From: Ancylobacter sp. Lp-2 | GTDB lineage: Bacteria > Pseudomonadota > Alphaproteobacteria > Rhizobiales > Xanthobacteraceae | DNA: 64,000 nt | Direction: 5' to 3' | Assembly (NCBI RefSeq): GCF_020523795.1 | Contig: NZ_JAJALI010000005.1 | Location: 248,001 to 312,000 of the forward strand | Shown: positions 15,997-24,784 of the stretch, piece by piece | Layout of the letters: each line of letters starts with the position of its first letter | Numbering within the stretch: position 1 is the first letter of the stretch | Notes under the pieces: model-generated | What the model was told of the DNA's origin: nothing | What the model saw: only the letters and a program-made list of their open reading frames with translations | Database searches by the model: none | Translations under genes and position numbers: made by a program

Positions 15997-18759
15997 ATGG
16001 CGGCACACGGGGCGGGGGACCGGATGGCGAACGCGACCCTGCCGGAGCGCGCCGTGGCGCCTCCGGCGGTCGGGCCGGCCCCAGGAACCGTCGAGCGCTT
16101 CTGGCACGCGCTGCCGCATGCCGAGGTCGCCCGCCATCTCGACGTCACCGCCGACGGCCTCACCGCCGCCGAGGCGAGCGCCCGCCTCGCCCGCCACGGC
16201 CCCAACCGCCTGCCCGAGCCGCCGCGCCGGCACCCGCTGCTGCGCTTCCTGGCGCAGTTCAACAACATGCTGATCTATTTCCTGCTGGCCGGCGCGCTAG
16301 CGGCCTCGCTGATCGGCCATGGCATCGACGCCGGGGTGATCCTGGCGGTGGTGCTGGCCAACGCCATCATCGGCTATGTGCAGGAAGGCAAGGCGGAGGA
16401 GGCGCTGCGCGCCATCCGCGAGATGATCTCCCCGCATGCCAACGTCATCCGCGACGGGCAGCGCACCAGCATCGGCGCGCATGAGCTGGTGCCCGGCGAC
16501 GTCATCGTCATCGAGGCCGGCGACCGCGTGCCCGCCGATGCCCGGCTGATGCGCGCCCGTGGCATGCGCATCGACGAATCGGCGCTCACCGGCGAATCCG
16601 TCGCCGCCGAGAAGCATGAGGGCGTGGCGCCGGAGGCCGCGTCGCTGGGCGATCGTCATTCCATGGCGTTCTCCGGCACCACCGTGGCGGCCGGACAAGG
16701 CGCCGCCGTGGTGGTGGCCACCGGCACCCACACCGAGATCGGCCGCATCGGCACGCTGATGGCCGAGGTCGAGCCGATGGCGACGCCGCTGCTGCGGCAG
16801 ATCGACGGCTTCGCGCGGCGCTTCACCTGGGTGGCGTTCGGCGGCGCGGCGCTGCTGTTCGTCTTCGCCGTCGCCTTCCGCAACTATGACTGGGCAGATG
16901 CGCTGATCGCCGTGGTGGCGCTGGCGGTCGGCGTGGTGCCGGAGGGGCTGCCGGCGGTGATCACCATCACGCTGGCCATCGGTGTGCGTCGCATGGCGGC
17001 GCGCAACGCGGTGATCCGCCTGTTGCCGGCGGTGGAGACGCTGGGCGCGACCTCGGTGATCTGCTCCGACAAGACCGGCACCCTCACCCGCAACGAGATG
17101 ACCGCCCGCCGGCTGTTCGTACCCTCGGGCGAGATCGAGGTGGAGGGCGGCGGCTACCGGCCGGAAGGCGCCATCGGCTGGGCGACGGGCACGGATGCAG
17201 CCGAGGATGCGGTTTCGGCGGCGCTGCCGCTGGTGCGCGCCGGCCTGCTGTGCAACGACGCGCAGCTGCGGCACGAGGCCGGGCACTGGAGCGTCGAGGG
17301 CGATCCGATGGAAGGCGCGCTGGTGGCGCTGGCGGTGAAGGCCGGGCTGGACCCGGCCGCCGAGCGCGGCGCCTGGGTGCGGCGCGACGAGATCCCCTTC
17401 GACGCCGCCTACCGCTTCATGGCGACCGCGCATGAGGGACCGGGCGGCGAGACGGCGATCTTCGTCAAGGGCGCGCCGGAGGCACTGCTGCCGCTGTGTA
17501 GCGCCGATCCGGCGCGGTGGGGGGCGCATGTCGAGGCGGCGGCGGGACATGGCGAGCGCGTGCTCGGCTTCGCGGCCAAGCGCGTGGCGCAGCTGCCGGA
17601 GCGGCTCTCCTTCGACGATGTGCGGGAGGGTTTCGACTTCCTCGGCCTCGTCGGCTTCATCGACCCGCCGCGCCCGGAGGCGGTCGCCGCCATCGCGGAG
17701 TGCCGCACCGCCGGCATCGGCGTGAAGATGATCACCGGCGACCACGCCGCCACCGCGGCGGCGATCGCCCGCCAGCTCGGCATCGCCGAGAACCCGCTGG
17801 CAGTCACCGGCGCCGAGGTCGACGCGGCGGATGACGAGGAACTGGTCGGCATCGCCCGGCGCACCTCGGTGTTCGCCCGCACCAGCCCGGAGAACAAGCT
17901 GCGCATCGTGCGCGCGCTGCAATCGACCGGCGCCGTGGTGGCGATGACCGGCGACGGGGTGAACGACGCCCCCTCGCTGCGGCAGGCCGATGTCGGCATC
18001 GCCATGGGCCGCAAGGGCACGGAGGCCGCCAAGCAGGCCGCCGAGATCGTGCTGGTCGACGACAATTTCGCCTCCATCGTCGCGGCGGTGCGCGAGGGCC
18101 GCACGGTCTACGACAACATCCGCAAGATGATCGCCTGGACGCTGCCGACCAATGGCGGCGAGGTATTGTGCGTCATCGTCGCCATTCTCGCCGGGCTGAC
18201 CATGCCGATGTCGCCGGCGCAGATCCTGTGGATCAACCTCGTGCTGTCGGCGACGCTCGGGCTGGCGCTGGCCTTCGAGCCGACCGAGCCGGGCATCATG
18301 AAGCGCCCGCCACGCCCGCCGGGCGCCGGGCTGCTCTCGCCCTTCATGCTGTGGCGGATCGTCTTCGTGTCGCTGCTGTTCCTCGTCGCGGTGCTCGGGC
18401 TGTTCGAATGGTCGCTGGCGCGCGGCGACGATGTCGAAATGGCACGCACCATCGTGGTCAACGCCATCGTGGTGATGGAAATCTTCTACCTGTTCAACGT
18501 ACGCTACATTCGCGGCAGCTCGCTGACCCTCGTCGGCGTGGTCGGCACGAGGGCGGTGATCGCCGCGCTCGCCGCCGTGGTGGTGGCGCAGTTCGCCTTC
18601 ACCTATCTGCCGCTGCTGCAGGAAATCTTCGCCACGCGTCCGGTGAGCCTGCCCGACGGCATCCTGATCGTCGGGGTCGGCGTGGCATTGATGATCGTGC
18701 TGGAAATCGAGAAGCTGGTGTTGCGCCGGCTTGGACTCTTCGCCGCCGAGAAAATCTGA
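15997..18759 (+). CDS. Cation-transporting P-type ATPase (P2A-like)
   Basis: A 920-residue ATP-driven cation pump with an N-terminal cation_ATPase_N domain, the actuator-loop motif DESALTGES, the phosphorylation site SDKTGTLT (Asp near residue 358), the hinge TGDGVNDAPSL and ten predicted membrane helices. Helix 4 retains PEGLPA (Glu near 316) and helix 5 retains NGGE. Helix 6 reads NLVLSATLGLALAFEP (from ~747) and lacks the calcium-binding Asp of the SERCA NLVTDG motif, so calcium specificity should not be assumed. It is followed after 3 bases by a tandem universal stress protein. AAGGGGG precedes the ATG; a second in-frame ATG is at 16024. Confidence 0.9.
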   Translation: MAAHGAGDRMANATLPERAVAPPAVGPAPGTVERFWHALPHAEVARHLDVTADGLTAAEASARLARHGPNRLPEPPRRHPLLRFLAQFNNMLIYFLLAGALAASLIGHGIDAGVILAVVLANAIIGYVQEGKAEEALRAIREMISPHANVIRDGQRTSIGAHELVPGDVIVIEAGDRVPADARLMRARGMRIDESALTGESVAAEKHEGVAPEAASLGDRHSMAFSGTTVAAGQGAAVVVATGTHTEIGRIGTLMAEVEPMATPLLRQIDGFARRFTWVAFGGAALLFVFAVAFRNYDWADALIAVVALAVGVVPEGLPAVITITLAIGVRRMAARNAVIRLLPAVETLGATSVICSDKTGTLTRNEMTARRLFVPSGEIEVEGGGYRPEGAIGWATGTDAAEDAVSAALPLVRAGLLCNDAQLRHEAGHWSVEGDPMEGALVALAVKAGLDPAAERGAWVRRDEIPFDAAYRFMATAHEGPGGETAIFVKGAPEALLPLCSADPARWGAHVEAAAGHGERVLGFAAKRVAQLPERLSFDDVREGFDFLGLVGFIDPPRPEAVAAIAECRTAGIGVKMITGDHAATAAAIARQLGIAENPLAVTGAEVDAADDEELVGIARRTSVFARTSPENKLRIVRALQSTGAVVAMTGDGVNDAPSLRQADVGIAMGRKGTEAAKQAAEIVLVDDNFASIVAAVREGRTVYDNIRKMIAWTLPTNGGEVLCVIVAILAGLTMPMSPAQILWINLVLSATLGLALAFEPTEPGIMKRPPRPPGAGLLSPFMLWRIVFVSLLFLVAVLGLFEWSLARGDDVEMARTIVVNAIVVMEIFYLFNVRYIRGSSLTLVGVVGTRAVIAALAAVVVAQFAFTYLPLLQEIFATRPVSLPDGILIVGVGVALMIVLEIEKLVLRRLGLFAAEKI

Positions 18760-18762
18760 GCC

Positions 18763-19683
18763 ATGACGCCCACATTGCAACAGCCGACGACGCCCGAAGC
18801 CACCGCCACCGCGACGCCGAGCCGATTGGTGCTTGCCACCGATCTCAGCCCGCGCTGCGACCGGGCGCTCGACCGCGCCCGGCAGCTTGCCGAGCAGTGG
18901 CGGGCGCAGCTCATCGCCGTGCATGCCATCGAGCCGGCCGACACCGGCCACTGGACCTCCGGCGCGCTGCCGACCGACCCCGAGGGCTCCGCCCTGCCCG
19001 GCCTCGACGCCCTGCGAGTGCGGCGCCGGCTCGGCGAGGCCAGCGACGGCATCGAGGTGCTGGTGGCCACGGGCGAATGCGAGGTGGTGGTGAGCGGCGT
19101 GGCGCGCGCCCGCGACGCCGGGCTCGTCGTCACCGGCGTCGCCCGCGACGAGCTGCTCGGCCGGCGCACCCTCGGCCGCAGCGTCGCCGCCCTGGTGCAC
19201 GAGGCCCGCCTGCCGCTGCTGATCGTGCGCGACCGGCCGCGCGGCGCCTATCTGCGCGTCGTGGTCGCCAGCGACTTCAGCGACGGCTCGGCGGCGCCGC
19301 TCGTCACCGCCGCCGCCTGGTTTCCCACCTCGCGGCTGGCGCTGCTGCACGCCTATGACCCGCCCTTCGCCGGCATGACCGCCGACCGCGCCACCTATGA
19401 GGAGGAATACCGCGCGGTGGCGGCGAAGGAGGCCGACGCCTTCCTCGCCACCACCCCGCTGACCCGCGACCGGCTGGAGGTGGTGCTGGAGCCCGGCAGC
19501 GCCCCGGCGGTGCTCACCGCGCATGTCGAGGCGCGCGACATCGACCTCGTGGTGATCGGCAGCGGCGAGAAGGGCTTCCTGCATCGGCTGCTCGCCGGCA
19601 GCACCGACACCTCCATCCTCGCCGAGGTGCCGTGCGACATTCTCGTGGTGCCGAAGGGGCCCGCGCCGGAGGCCGACGCCTGA
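18763..19683 (+). CDS. Tandem universal stress protein (UspA family)
   Basis: A 306-residue protein with two Usp-like domains. The first runs ~20-155 (LVLATDLSPRCDRALDRA... LVVTGVARDELLGRRTLGRSVAALVHEARLPLLIVRD). The second runs ~160-300 (LRVVVASDFSDGS... DLVVIGSGEKGFLHRLLAGSTDTSILAEVPCDILVVP). Both have the C-terminal G-2X-G-9X-G(S/T)-like nucleotide-binding pattern, degenerate in the first. It is coupled to the P-type ATPase gene 3 bases upstream, suggesting a shared stress or ion-homeostasis role. Confidence 0.88.
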   Translation: MTPTLQQPTTPEATATATPSRLVLATDLSPRCDRALDRARQLAEQWRAQLIAVHAIEPADTGHWTSGALPTDPEGSALPGLDALRVRRRLGEASDGIEVLVATGECEVVVSGVARARDAGLVVTGVARDELLGRRTLGRSVAALVHEARLPLLIVRDRPRGAYLRVVVASDFSDGSAAPLVTAAAWFPTSRLALLHAYDPPFAGMTADRATYEEEYRAVAAKEADAFLATTPLTRDRLEVVLEPGSAPAVLTAHVEARDIDLVVIGSGEKGFLHRLLAGSTDTSILAEVPCDILVVPKGPAPEADA

Positions 19684-20110
19684 TCGGCCTTCCGTGCTGC
19701 GGCGGGGCTGGAAACCCAACGCCGTCCTGATGTTACCGACGGCGCCTTCGCAGTTGCAGCAAGTCGAAATGTAATCGTTTCAGAATTATGACAGGCTGTA
19801 TTCCCAATAAATCAAAACAATGTTTGCGCAGTGGTAATATGGGCAGCCCAAAACTGCCGCCGGCAAAAGGTTCCGCCCCTCCTCGCTAATTTGTCGATTG
19901 ACGCGCCGCGCAATCTGGTTTCTTTTCGCGTCCTTAATAGAGCTTCGCGCCGATCCTCGCGGGCCGAATCACTTCTTGCTCGTCTCCGATCACCCCGCAT
20001 CTCGACGATCGCGGGTTGTCGGTATGCGGGCGATTCAAGGCCTACAGGACGCACGAAGCGGCGATATCGCCCGTCGCGGGACAGGCGAGCATGCAAGGAG
20101 GATCGCCGAT
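19684..20110. other. Intergenic region upstream of a small hypothetical gene
   Basis: About 430 bases. The first 150 (19740-19850) are markedly AT-rich for this genome (e.g. CCCAATAAATCAAAACAATG) and likely hold a promoter. The remainder could be a long leader for the gene at 20111. No tRNA or riboswitch is recognised. Confidence 0.45.
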
Positions 20111-20413
20111 ATGTCGACCGTACCCCCGAACACTCCCACCCCCCACCTTCCGACCCCCTACACGCTGTATTTCACCGGCTCCTATGCCGACGACCCGTTG
20201 CAACCGATGAAGCGCCTGCGGTTTTCCACGATTCCCGATGCCGTCGACCGGGCGCTGGAAATGAAGCGGGAGGGCAAGCTGAAGCCGGTGGAGGTCCGCG
20301 ACGACCAGGGCCGGCTCGTCACCTGCGAACTGATCGGCTGGCGCTTCTCGCCGCTGACCACGCGTACTCCGGCGCTGGAGCGCACCGAGCCGCGCTCGCG
20401 CTTCCTCGCCTGA
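20111..20413 (+). CDS. Small hypothetical protein
   Basis: A 100-residue cytosolic protein that I do not recognise. The ATG has GGAGGAT upstream (AGGAG ending ten bases before it). It opens with a Pro/Thr-rich stretch, then a compact part (YTLYFTGSYADDPLQPMKRLRF, EVRDDQGRLVTCELIGWRF). There is no signal peptide or membrane helix. An in-frame upstream extension exists but is less likely than this start. Confidence 0.65.
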   Translation: MSTVPPNTPTPHLPTPYTLYFTGSYADDPLQPMKRLRFSTIPDAVDRALEMKREGKLKPVEVRDDQGRLVTCELIGWRFSPLTTRTPALERTEPRSRFLA

Positions 20414-20452
20414 GTCTCGGCGCTCGAACCACGCCATCGCGGCCGGCGGGCA

Positions 20453-21031
20453 TCAGGCCTGCCGGCCCGGGATCCGGGCGGCGCCTGCCGGCTTCGCCGC
20501 CACCTTCCGCCGCCCCGGCGATTTGCGAACCACTTCCTTTTCCGTCGCGTCCTTGCCCGCTGTGTCTCCCCCGGCAGCGGCGCTGCCCTCATCCTTCGCC
20601 GCGCGGCTGCGACAGGCCCGCTGCTCGAATTCGGCCCGGATGCGCTCCAGCTCCTCCTCGTCCAGTTCCTCGAGGTCCATCAGCTTCTCACGCGGCCCCT
20701 CGAGGCGGGAAATCAGCTCGTCGAGCTTGATATGCAGCGCCGTGGTGTCGCGGTTCTGGCTGTTCTGGATCACGAACACCATCAGGAACGTGATGATCGT
20801 GGTCGATGTGTTGATGATCAGCTGCCAGGTGTCGTTGAAGCCGACGAACGGCCCGGTCACGGCCCACAGCACGATGATCCCCACCGCGACGATGAAGGTC
20901 GCCGGCTGGCCGGTCCAGTGCGCGACCTTCTGGGCGAAGCGGGTGAAGGCCGAGCGCTTGGGCTTGTCCAGCCCGGACCTGGTTGGTTCAGGCGCTTTGG
21001 GGTGAGAAACGGCCGACATTTTCGCAAGCAT
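20453..21031 (-). CDS. Low-affinity iron permease family protein
   Basis: A 192-residue protein with two closely spaced membrane helices (FIVAVGIIVLWAVTG and WQLIINTSTTIITFLMVFVIQNSQNRD) and the helical segment DTTALHIKLDELI, the pattern of the low-affinity iron permease family (PF04120). In bacteria most members are small two-helix proteins whose transport role is unproven. The acidic stretch LEELDEEELERI is followed by a Lys/Arg/Ala-rich tail that is longer than usual. The start at 21031 is chosen for GGAGG ten bases upstream. Confidence 0.8.
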   Translation of the reverse strand: MLAKMSAVSHPKAPEPTRSGLDKPKRSAFTRFAQKVAHWTGQPATFIVAVGIIVLWAVTGPFVGFNDTWQLIINTSTTIITFLMVFVIQNSQNRDTTALHIKLDELISRLEGPREKLMDLEELDEEELERIRAEFEQRACRSRAAKDEGSAAAGGDTAGKDATEKEVVRKSPGRRKVAAKPAGAARIPGRQA

Positions 21032-21069
21032 GGACGGCTGGCCTCCGGCATCGGCGGCGAGCGGCCGCC

Positions 21070-21810
21070 TCACGGCGGGACAATGTATGGCGGCACGTCA
21101 CGGTTCCGTGCGGGCCTCCCCTCCGACGTCAACCGCACATCGGCGATCACCGGCAGGTGATCGGAGGCCCGCGCCGCCTCCGGATCGGTGAAGCAGGTCA
21201 GCACCGCCAGTCCGTCATTGCAGTAGAGCCGGTCGAGCCGCAGCGTCGGCCGGCGGGCGGGGAAGGTGCGCAAGCGGCTGCGCCAGCCGAACACCGCCGC
21301 CAGCCGCCGGCGCACCGCGCCGAACGACGCCCAGTCGTTGAAGTCGCCGAGCATCAGCGTCGGCTCCTCACCGCGGCGCGCCCCCAGCCGCGCCAGCGCC
21401 CGCACCTGCCCGAGCCGCTCGCCCATGGCGAGGCCGAGATGCACCGCCACCACGTTGAGCACGCCGAAATCGGTGGCGATGCGCGCCGAAATGGCGAAGC
21501 GCGGCTCGCGCCTGCGCACCGAGAGGTCGTGCAGTTCCACCCCGGCGGTCTCCCAGCGGCTGAACAGCGCGTGGCCGTAATGCCCGTCCGGCGCGACGAT
21601 GGTGCGGGCTTCGGCGAAATACCCCGCGCGCAGGCCGCGCAGCGGGGCGAGGCAATCGACGTCGCGCCCGCGGGTGTCGATCTCCTGCAAGGCGACGATA
21701 TCCGGCTTGTGGCGGGCGATCAGCGCGGCGATGCGTTCGAGATCGAAGCGCCGGTCCGGACCGATACCGCCATGGATGTTCCAGCTCATCAGCCGGATGA
21801 CGTCGTGCAT
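21070..21810 (-). CDS. Endonuclease/exonuclease/phosphatase (EEP) family protein
   Basis: A 246-residue protein of the DNase I-like fold. Visible motifs are MSWNIHGG with the catalytic Asn, DIVALQEID with the metal-binding Glu, VVAVHLGL, LMLGDFNDW (Asp/Asn pair) and ARASDHLPVIADV with the terminal Asp-His. It lies 16 bases after the PLD-VTT gene on the same strand; this pairing suggests a phospholipid or phosphodiester role rather than DNA repair. Confidence 0.88.
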   Translation of the reverse strand: MHDVIRLMSWNIHGGIGPDRRFDLERIAALIARHKPDIVALQEIDTRGRDVDCLAPLRGLRAGYFAEARTIVAPDGHYGHALFSRWETAGVELHDLSVRRREPRFAISARIATDFGVLNVVAVHLGLAMGERLGQVRALARLGARRGEEPTLMLGDFNDWASFGAVRRRLAAVFGWRSRLRTFPARRPTLRLDRLYCNDGLAVLTCFTDPEAARASDHLPVIADVRLTSEGRPARNRDVPPYIVPP

Positions 21811-21826
21811 AACTCCCGCCGTCCGG

Positions 21827-23983
21827 TCAGCCGGCCGGCCGCAGGCGGTTCACCAGCAGCTGGAAGCTGAGCGACAGCACGATCCACAGCGCGAGGAAGC
21901 CGACCAGCAGCGCGACCGCCCCCACCGATGGGGCGACGAGGATGTCGACCACCTGCCGGCCGAGCGCCGTCATCACGATCAGCCCCGGCATCAGGCCGAG
22001 CACGGTGCCGGCGAGATAGTCCGTGAAGGGAATGCCGACCGCGCCGGCCACCAGATTGACGAAGCTGAACGGCGCCGCCGGCACCAGCCGCACCGTGGTC
22101 ACCGCCAGCACGCCCCGATTGGCGAGGCGGCGGCGAATGCGGTTGATGCGCGGGCCGATGAAGCGCCGCACCAACCGGGCGCCCAGCGTGCGGCCCACCG
22201 CATAGGTGGCGAGCGCGCTGGCCACCGCCCCGGTGCCGGCCAGCACCGCGCCGGCCCAGCCGCCATACACCGCCACCGTGGCGACGATGAGCAGCGTGAC
22301 CGGGAAGGCGACGAAGCCGCCGACCACGAAGGCGACAATCACCGCCAGCGGCGCCCAGGGCGCCTCGGCGAGGCGGGAAAACGCCTGCATCAGCCGCTCC
22401 GGCTCGGCGAAGGGCGAATAGCTCCAGGCCAGCGCGAGGCCGCCGATCACCGCCAGCCCCGCCAGCACGCCGAGCACCATGCGCCAGCGGCGCGGGGTTG
22501 GCACGGCGACGCCGGATTCCTCGTAGAGCGGCTCGACCGGGTCGGCGAGCGCGTCGATCATCGGCAGCGGCAGGTCGGCGGCCTCCGGCTCATAGGGTAC
22601 CGGGGCGAGACGGCGATCCGGAGAGGGGGCATCCAGCAGTTCCGCCACACCGCCTTGCGCCAGCGCGGCGCCGACCTCCTCTGGAGTGCGGCCGAGATGC
22701 TCGCCGAGCAGGCGGTTGCGCAGCCGGGCGATGCCGTCCCGCTCCGCCGCGTCGCGCGCTTCCACCGCGAGGTCGCATTCGCTGTCGAAGCCCATGGAGC
22801 GGTTGCACAGATTGGCCGAGCCGATGCGCATCAGCCGGTCGTCGACGATCAGCACCTTGGAATGCACCATCACCCGGCCGGCGGCACCCTCGGGGCCGAC
22901 CTCGGGATAGACGAAGCGCAGGCGATCAGAGAGCCCGGCGTCCGCCACCATGGCCATCACCCGGTCGCGACCGACGCCCATGGCGCGATGCTCGAACCAG
23001 GAGCGGTAGCCCCGCGGCATCGCCACCACCGCCTCCAGATGCGGGCGCGCCCGCATTCGGGCGATCAGCCGCTCGGTGGTGCGCCGGCAGGTGAAGAACT
23101 GGTTCTCGATATAGATGAAGCGCTCGGCGGCCTCGATCATGTCGAAGAACAGCGCCTCGACCTCGCGCACGCTCGGCTCGCGATCATGCGCCGGCAGGGT
23201 GCGGGCGATGCCGACCGCGATGTGCTCGAAGTCCGGCTCCACCCCGTCCGGCCAGAGCGAAGGCGCGGAAGGACCATCCGGATTGCCGCGCGGCGGGACC
23301 AGCCGCTCGCAGGCGGCGCGGCGCCAGCGCTCGCGCAGCATGTCGCCGAGCGCGGCGGCCGCCGGCCCCTCGACCAGCATCTGCACATCGTGGAAGGCGC
23401 CATAGGCGGTGCCGGAGGGATCGACCCGCCGCTCGTCCGCCGGCAAATGCTCGGGCGTGTCCCAGCGCCGGCCGGTCAGGTCGAGCCCGCCGGAGAAGGC
23501 GACGCGGTCGTCGATCACCACGATCTTCTGGTGATGCGAGGCGCCGAAGGGCAGCGCGTCGTCGAGGCAGATCTCGATCTGCGGCGGGGTGTTCCACAGG
23601 AAGGAATAGAGCGGCATTAGCTCCCGCTCGAAGGCGAAGACCATGGAATAGTCCCATAACAGCAGGCGGATGCGCAGCTGCGGCCGGCGCGTCACCAGCG
23701 CGGTGAGGAAGTCCGCTAGCGTCTCGGGCAGACCATCCTCGGCGCGCCCGCTCGACCCCACCAGCCGCATCCGGCTGTCAAGGTCCCAGCCGGCGATGAG
23801 CACGCTGTCCTGCGCGTGAAGGAGCGCCGCACGCAGCGCGCCGAAATAGGCGGCGCCGTCGACCAGCATCGCCGCCCGCGCCGCGCTCTCGACGCGCCAG
23901 ACATTCTCGCCCTCGCGCAGCAGCGGCGCCGGGGGCGCCTCGCTTCGGGGCGCGAGCGAAAAATCCTGGACGCAGTCGAGCAT
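21827..23983 (-). CDS. Phospholipase D-like / VTT (DedA-like) fusion membrane protein
   Basis: A 718-residue protein. The N-terminal two thirds carry two phospholipase D HKD motifs: HHQKIVVIDDRVAFSGG (~150) and HSKVLIVDDRLMRIGSAN (~380). After a linker, a C-terminal VTT/SNARE-associated domain (~530-715) has several membrane helices and the typical GALLAGTGAVASALATYAVGR and FVNLVAGAVGIPFTDYLAG segments. It is predicted to process phospholipids at the inner membrane. The ATG at 23983 is preferred over 24001 because GGAGGGG lies nine bases before it. It forms an operon with the EEP gene. Confidence 0.9.
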   Translation of the reverse strand: MLDCVQDFSLAPRSEAPPAPLLREGENVWRVESAARAAMLVDGAAYFGALRAALLHAQDSVLIAGWDLDSRMRLVGSSGRAEDGLPETLADFLTALVTRRPQLRIRLLLWDYSMVFAFERELMPLYSFLWNTPPQIEICLDDALPFGASHHQKIVVIDDRVAFSGGLDLTGRRWDTPEHLPADERRVDPSGTAYGAFHDVQMLVEGPAAAALGDMLRERWRRAACERLVPPRGNPDGPSAPSLWPDGVEPDFEHIAVGIARTLPAHDREPSVREVEALFFDMIEAAERFIYIENQFFTCRRTTERLIARMRARPHLEAVVAMPRGYRSWFEHRAMGVGRDRVMAMVADAGLSDRLRFVYPEVGPEGAAGRVMVHSKVLIVDDRLMRIGSANLCNRSMGFDSECDLAVEARDAAERDGIARLRNRLLGEHLGRTPEEVGAALAQGGVAELLDAPSPDRRLAPVPYEPEAADLPLPMIDALADPVEPLYEESGVAVPTPRRWRMVLGVLAGLAVIGGLALAWSYSPFAEPERLMQAFSRLAEAPWAPLAVIVAFVVGGFVAFPVTLLIVATVAVYGGWAGAVLAGTGAVASALATYAVGRTLGARLVRRFIGPRINRIRRRLANRGVLAVTTVRLVPAAPFSFVNLVAGAVGIPFTDYLAGTVLGLMPGLIVMTALGRQVVDILVAPSVGAVALLVGFLALWIVLSLSFQLLVNRLRPAG

Positions 23984-24121
23984 GGCAGACGGCCCCTCCA
24001 TCGGTGGATGAGTTGCGGATGATCGCCTGCGTCAACGGTCGCGGCGGCGACCGGTTCCGCCCGGCCGGCGGTTGGCGACGCCCTCGCCAGAGCCGGCCGG
24101 CGCTGCTACAGCGCAGGAGAG

Positions 24122-24784
24122 ATGACCGCGACGCTCGACATAGGCTGCGATCCCCCCTGGCTGGTGCTGCGCCTGCCGGGGCCGCACCGCATGGTGAGCT
24201 GGTCACTCAACCGGCCGGGGCTGGTGGACGCCGCTCTCGTCGCCTGGCGACAGGTGGGACGGGACGAGCTGACCGCCGATCTCGATCCGGCGGCGTGGTT
24301 CGCCGATGCGCTCGACGCCGCAAAGCTCCACGGCGCGGTCGGCCTGCTCACCGCCCGCGACGTCGCCTCCTATGTCCGTTGCGGCGCGGAGGTGGACGGC
24401 GCGCGGGCCGAATGCGTGGTGACCGCCGGGCTGAACAATGGAGAGCGGGTCGGCACCCGGCATCCGGCGGCGCCGGCACTGGTCGGCACCGTCAACATCT
24501 TCTGCCGCGCCTCGGTGCCACTGACCGACGCGGCGCTGCTGGAGGCCGCCTCGCTGGTGGCGCAGGCGCGCACCGTGGCGATCCTCGAGGCCGGCTATCG
24601 CCGTCCCGGCGGCCGGCAGGCGGTCACCGGCACCGGCACCGACTGCATCGTCATGGCGGCACCGCTCGATGGCGTGCCGCAGGCCTATGCCGGCATGCAC
24701 ACCGCCATCGGCGAGGCGATCGGCGCCTGCGTCGAGGAAGCGACCCGCCTCGCCGTCGCCGACTGGATCGCCGCGCGCGGCTGA
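24122..24784 (+). CDS. cbiZ: Adenosylcobinamide amidohydrolase
   Basis: CbiZ cleaves the aminopropanol side chain of adenosylcobinamide to adenosylcobyric acid, letting a cell salvage cobinamide for B12 synthesis. The 220-residue protein shows the family pattern: VVTAGLNNGERVG, GTVNIFCRASVPLTDAALLEAA, and near the C-terminus VTGTGTDCIVMAAP. CAGGAGAG precedes the ATG. No other cobalamin gene is nearby, and I found no B12 riboswitch in the 120-base upstream gap. Confidence 0.88.
   Translation: MTATLDIGCDPPWLVLRLPGPHRMVSWSLNRPGLVDAALVAWRQVGRDELTADLDPAAWFADALDAAKLHGAVGLLTARDVASYVRCGAEVDGARAECVVTAGLNNGERVGTRHPAAPALVGTVNIFCRASVPLTDAALLEAASLVAQARTVAILEAGYRRPGGRQAVTGTGTDCIVMAAPLDGVPQAYAGMHTAIGEAIGACVEEATRLAVADWIAARG

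Noticed and set aside
15997-18759. Naming the P-type ATPase a calcium pump
   Set aside because: The helix-6 Asp needed for SERCA-type calcium binding is missing, so only the general class is stated.
16297-19719. A 1140-codon open frame antisense to the P-type ATPase and universal stress protein genes
   Set aside because: It is His/Gly/Arg/Asp-rich, has no domain pattern, and lies opposite two clear genes; it is a by-product of high third-position GC.
24002-24121. Possible cobalamin riboswitch upstream of cbiZ
   Set aside because: The conserved B12-box sequence is not present and the gap is too short for the full element.
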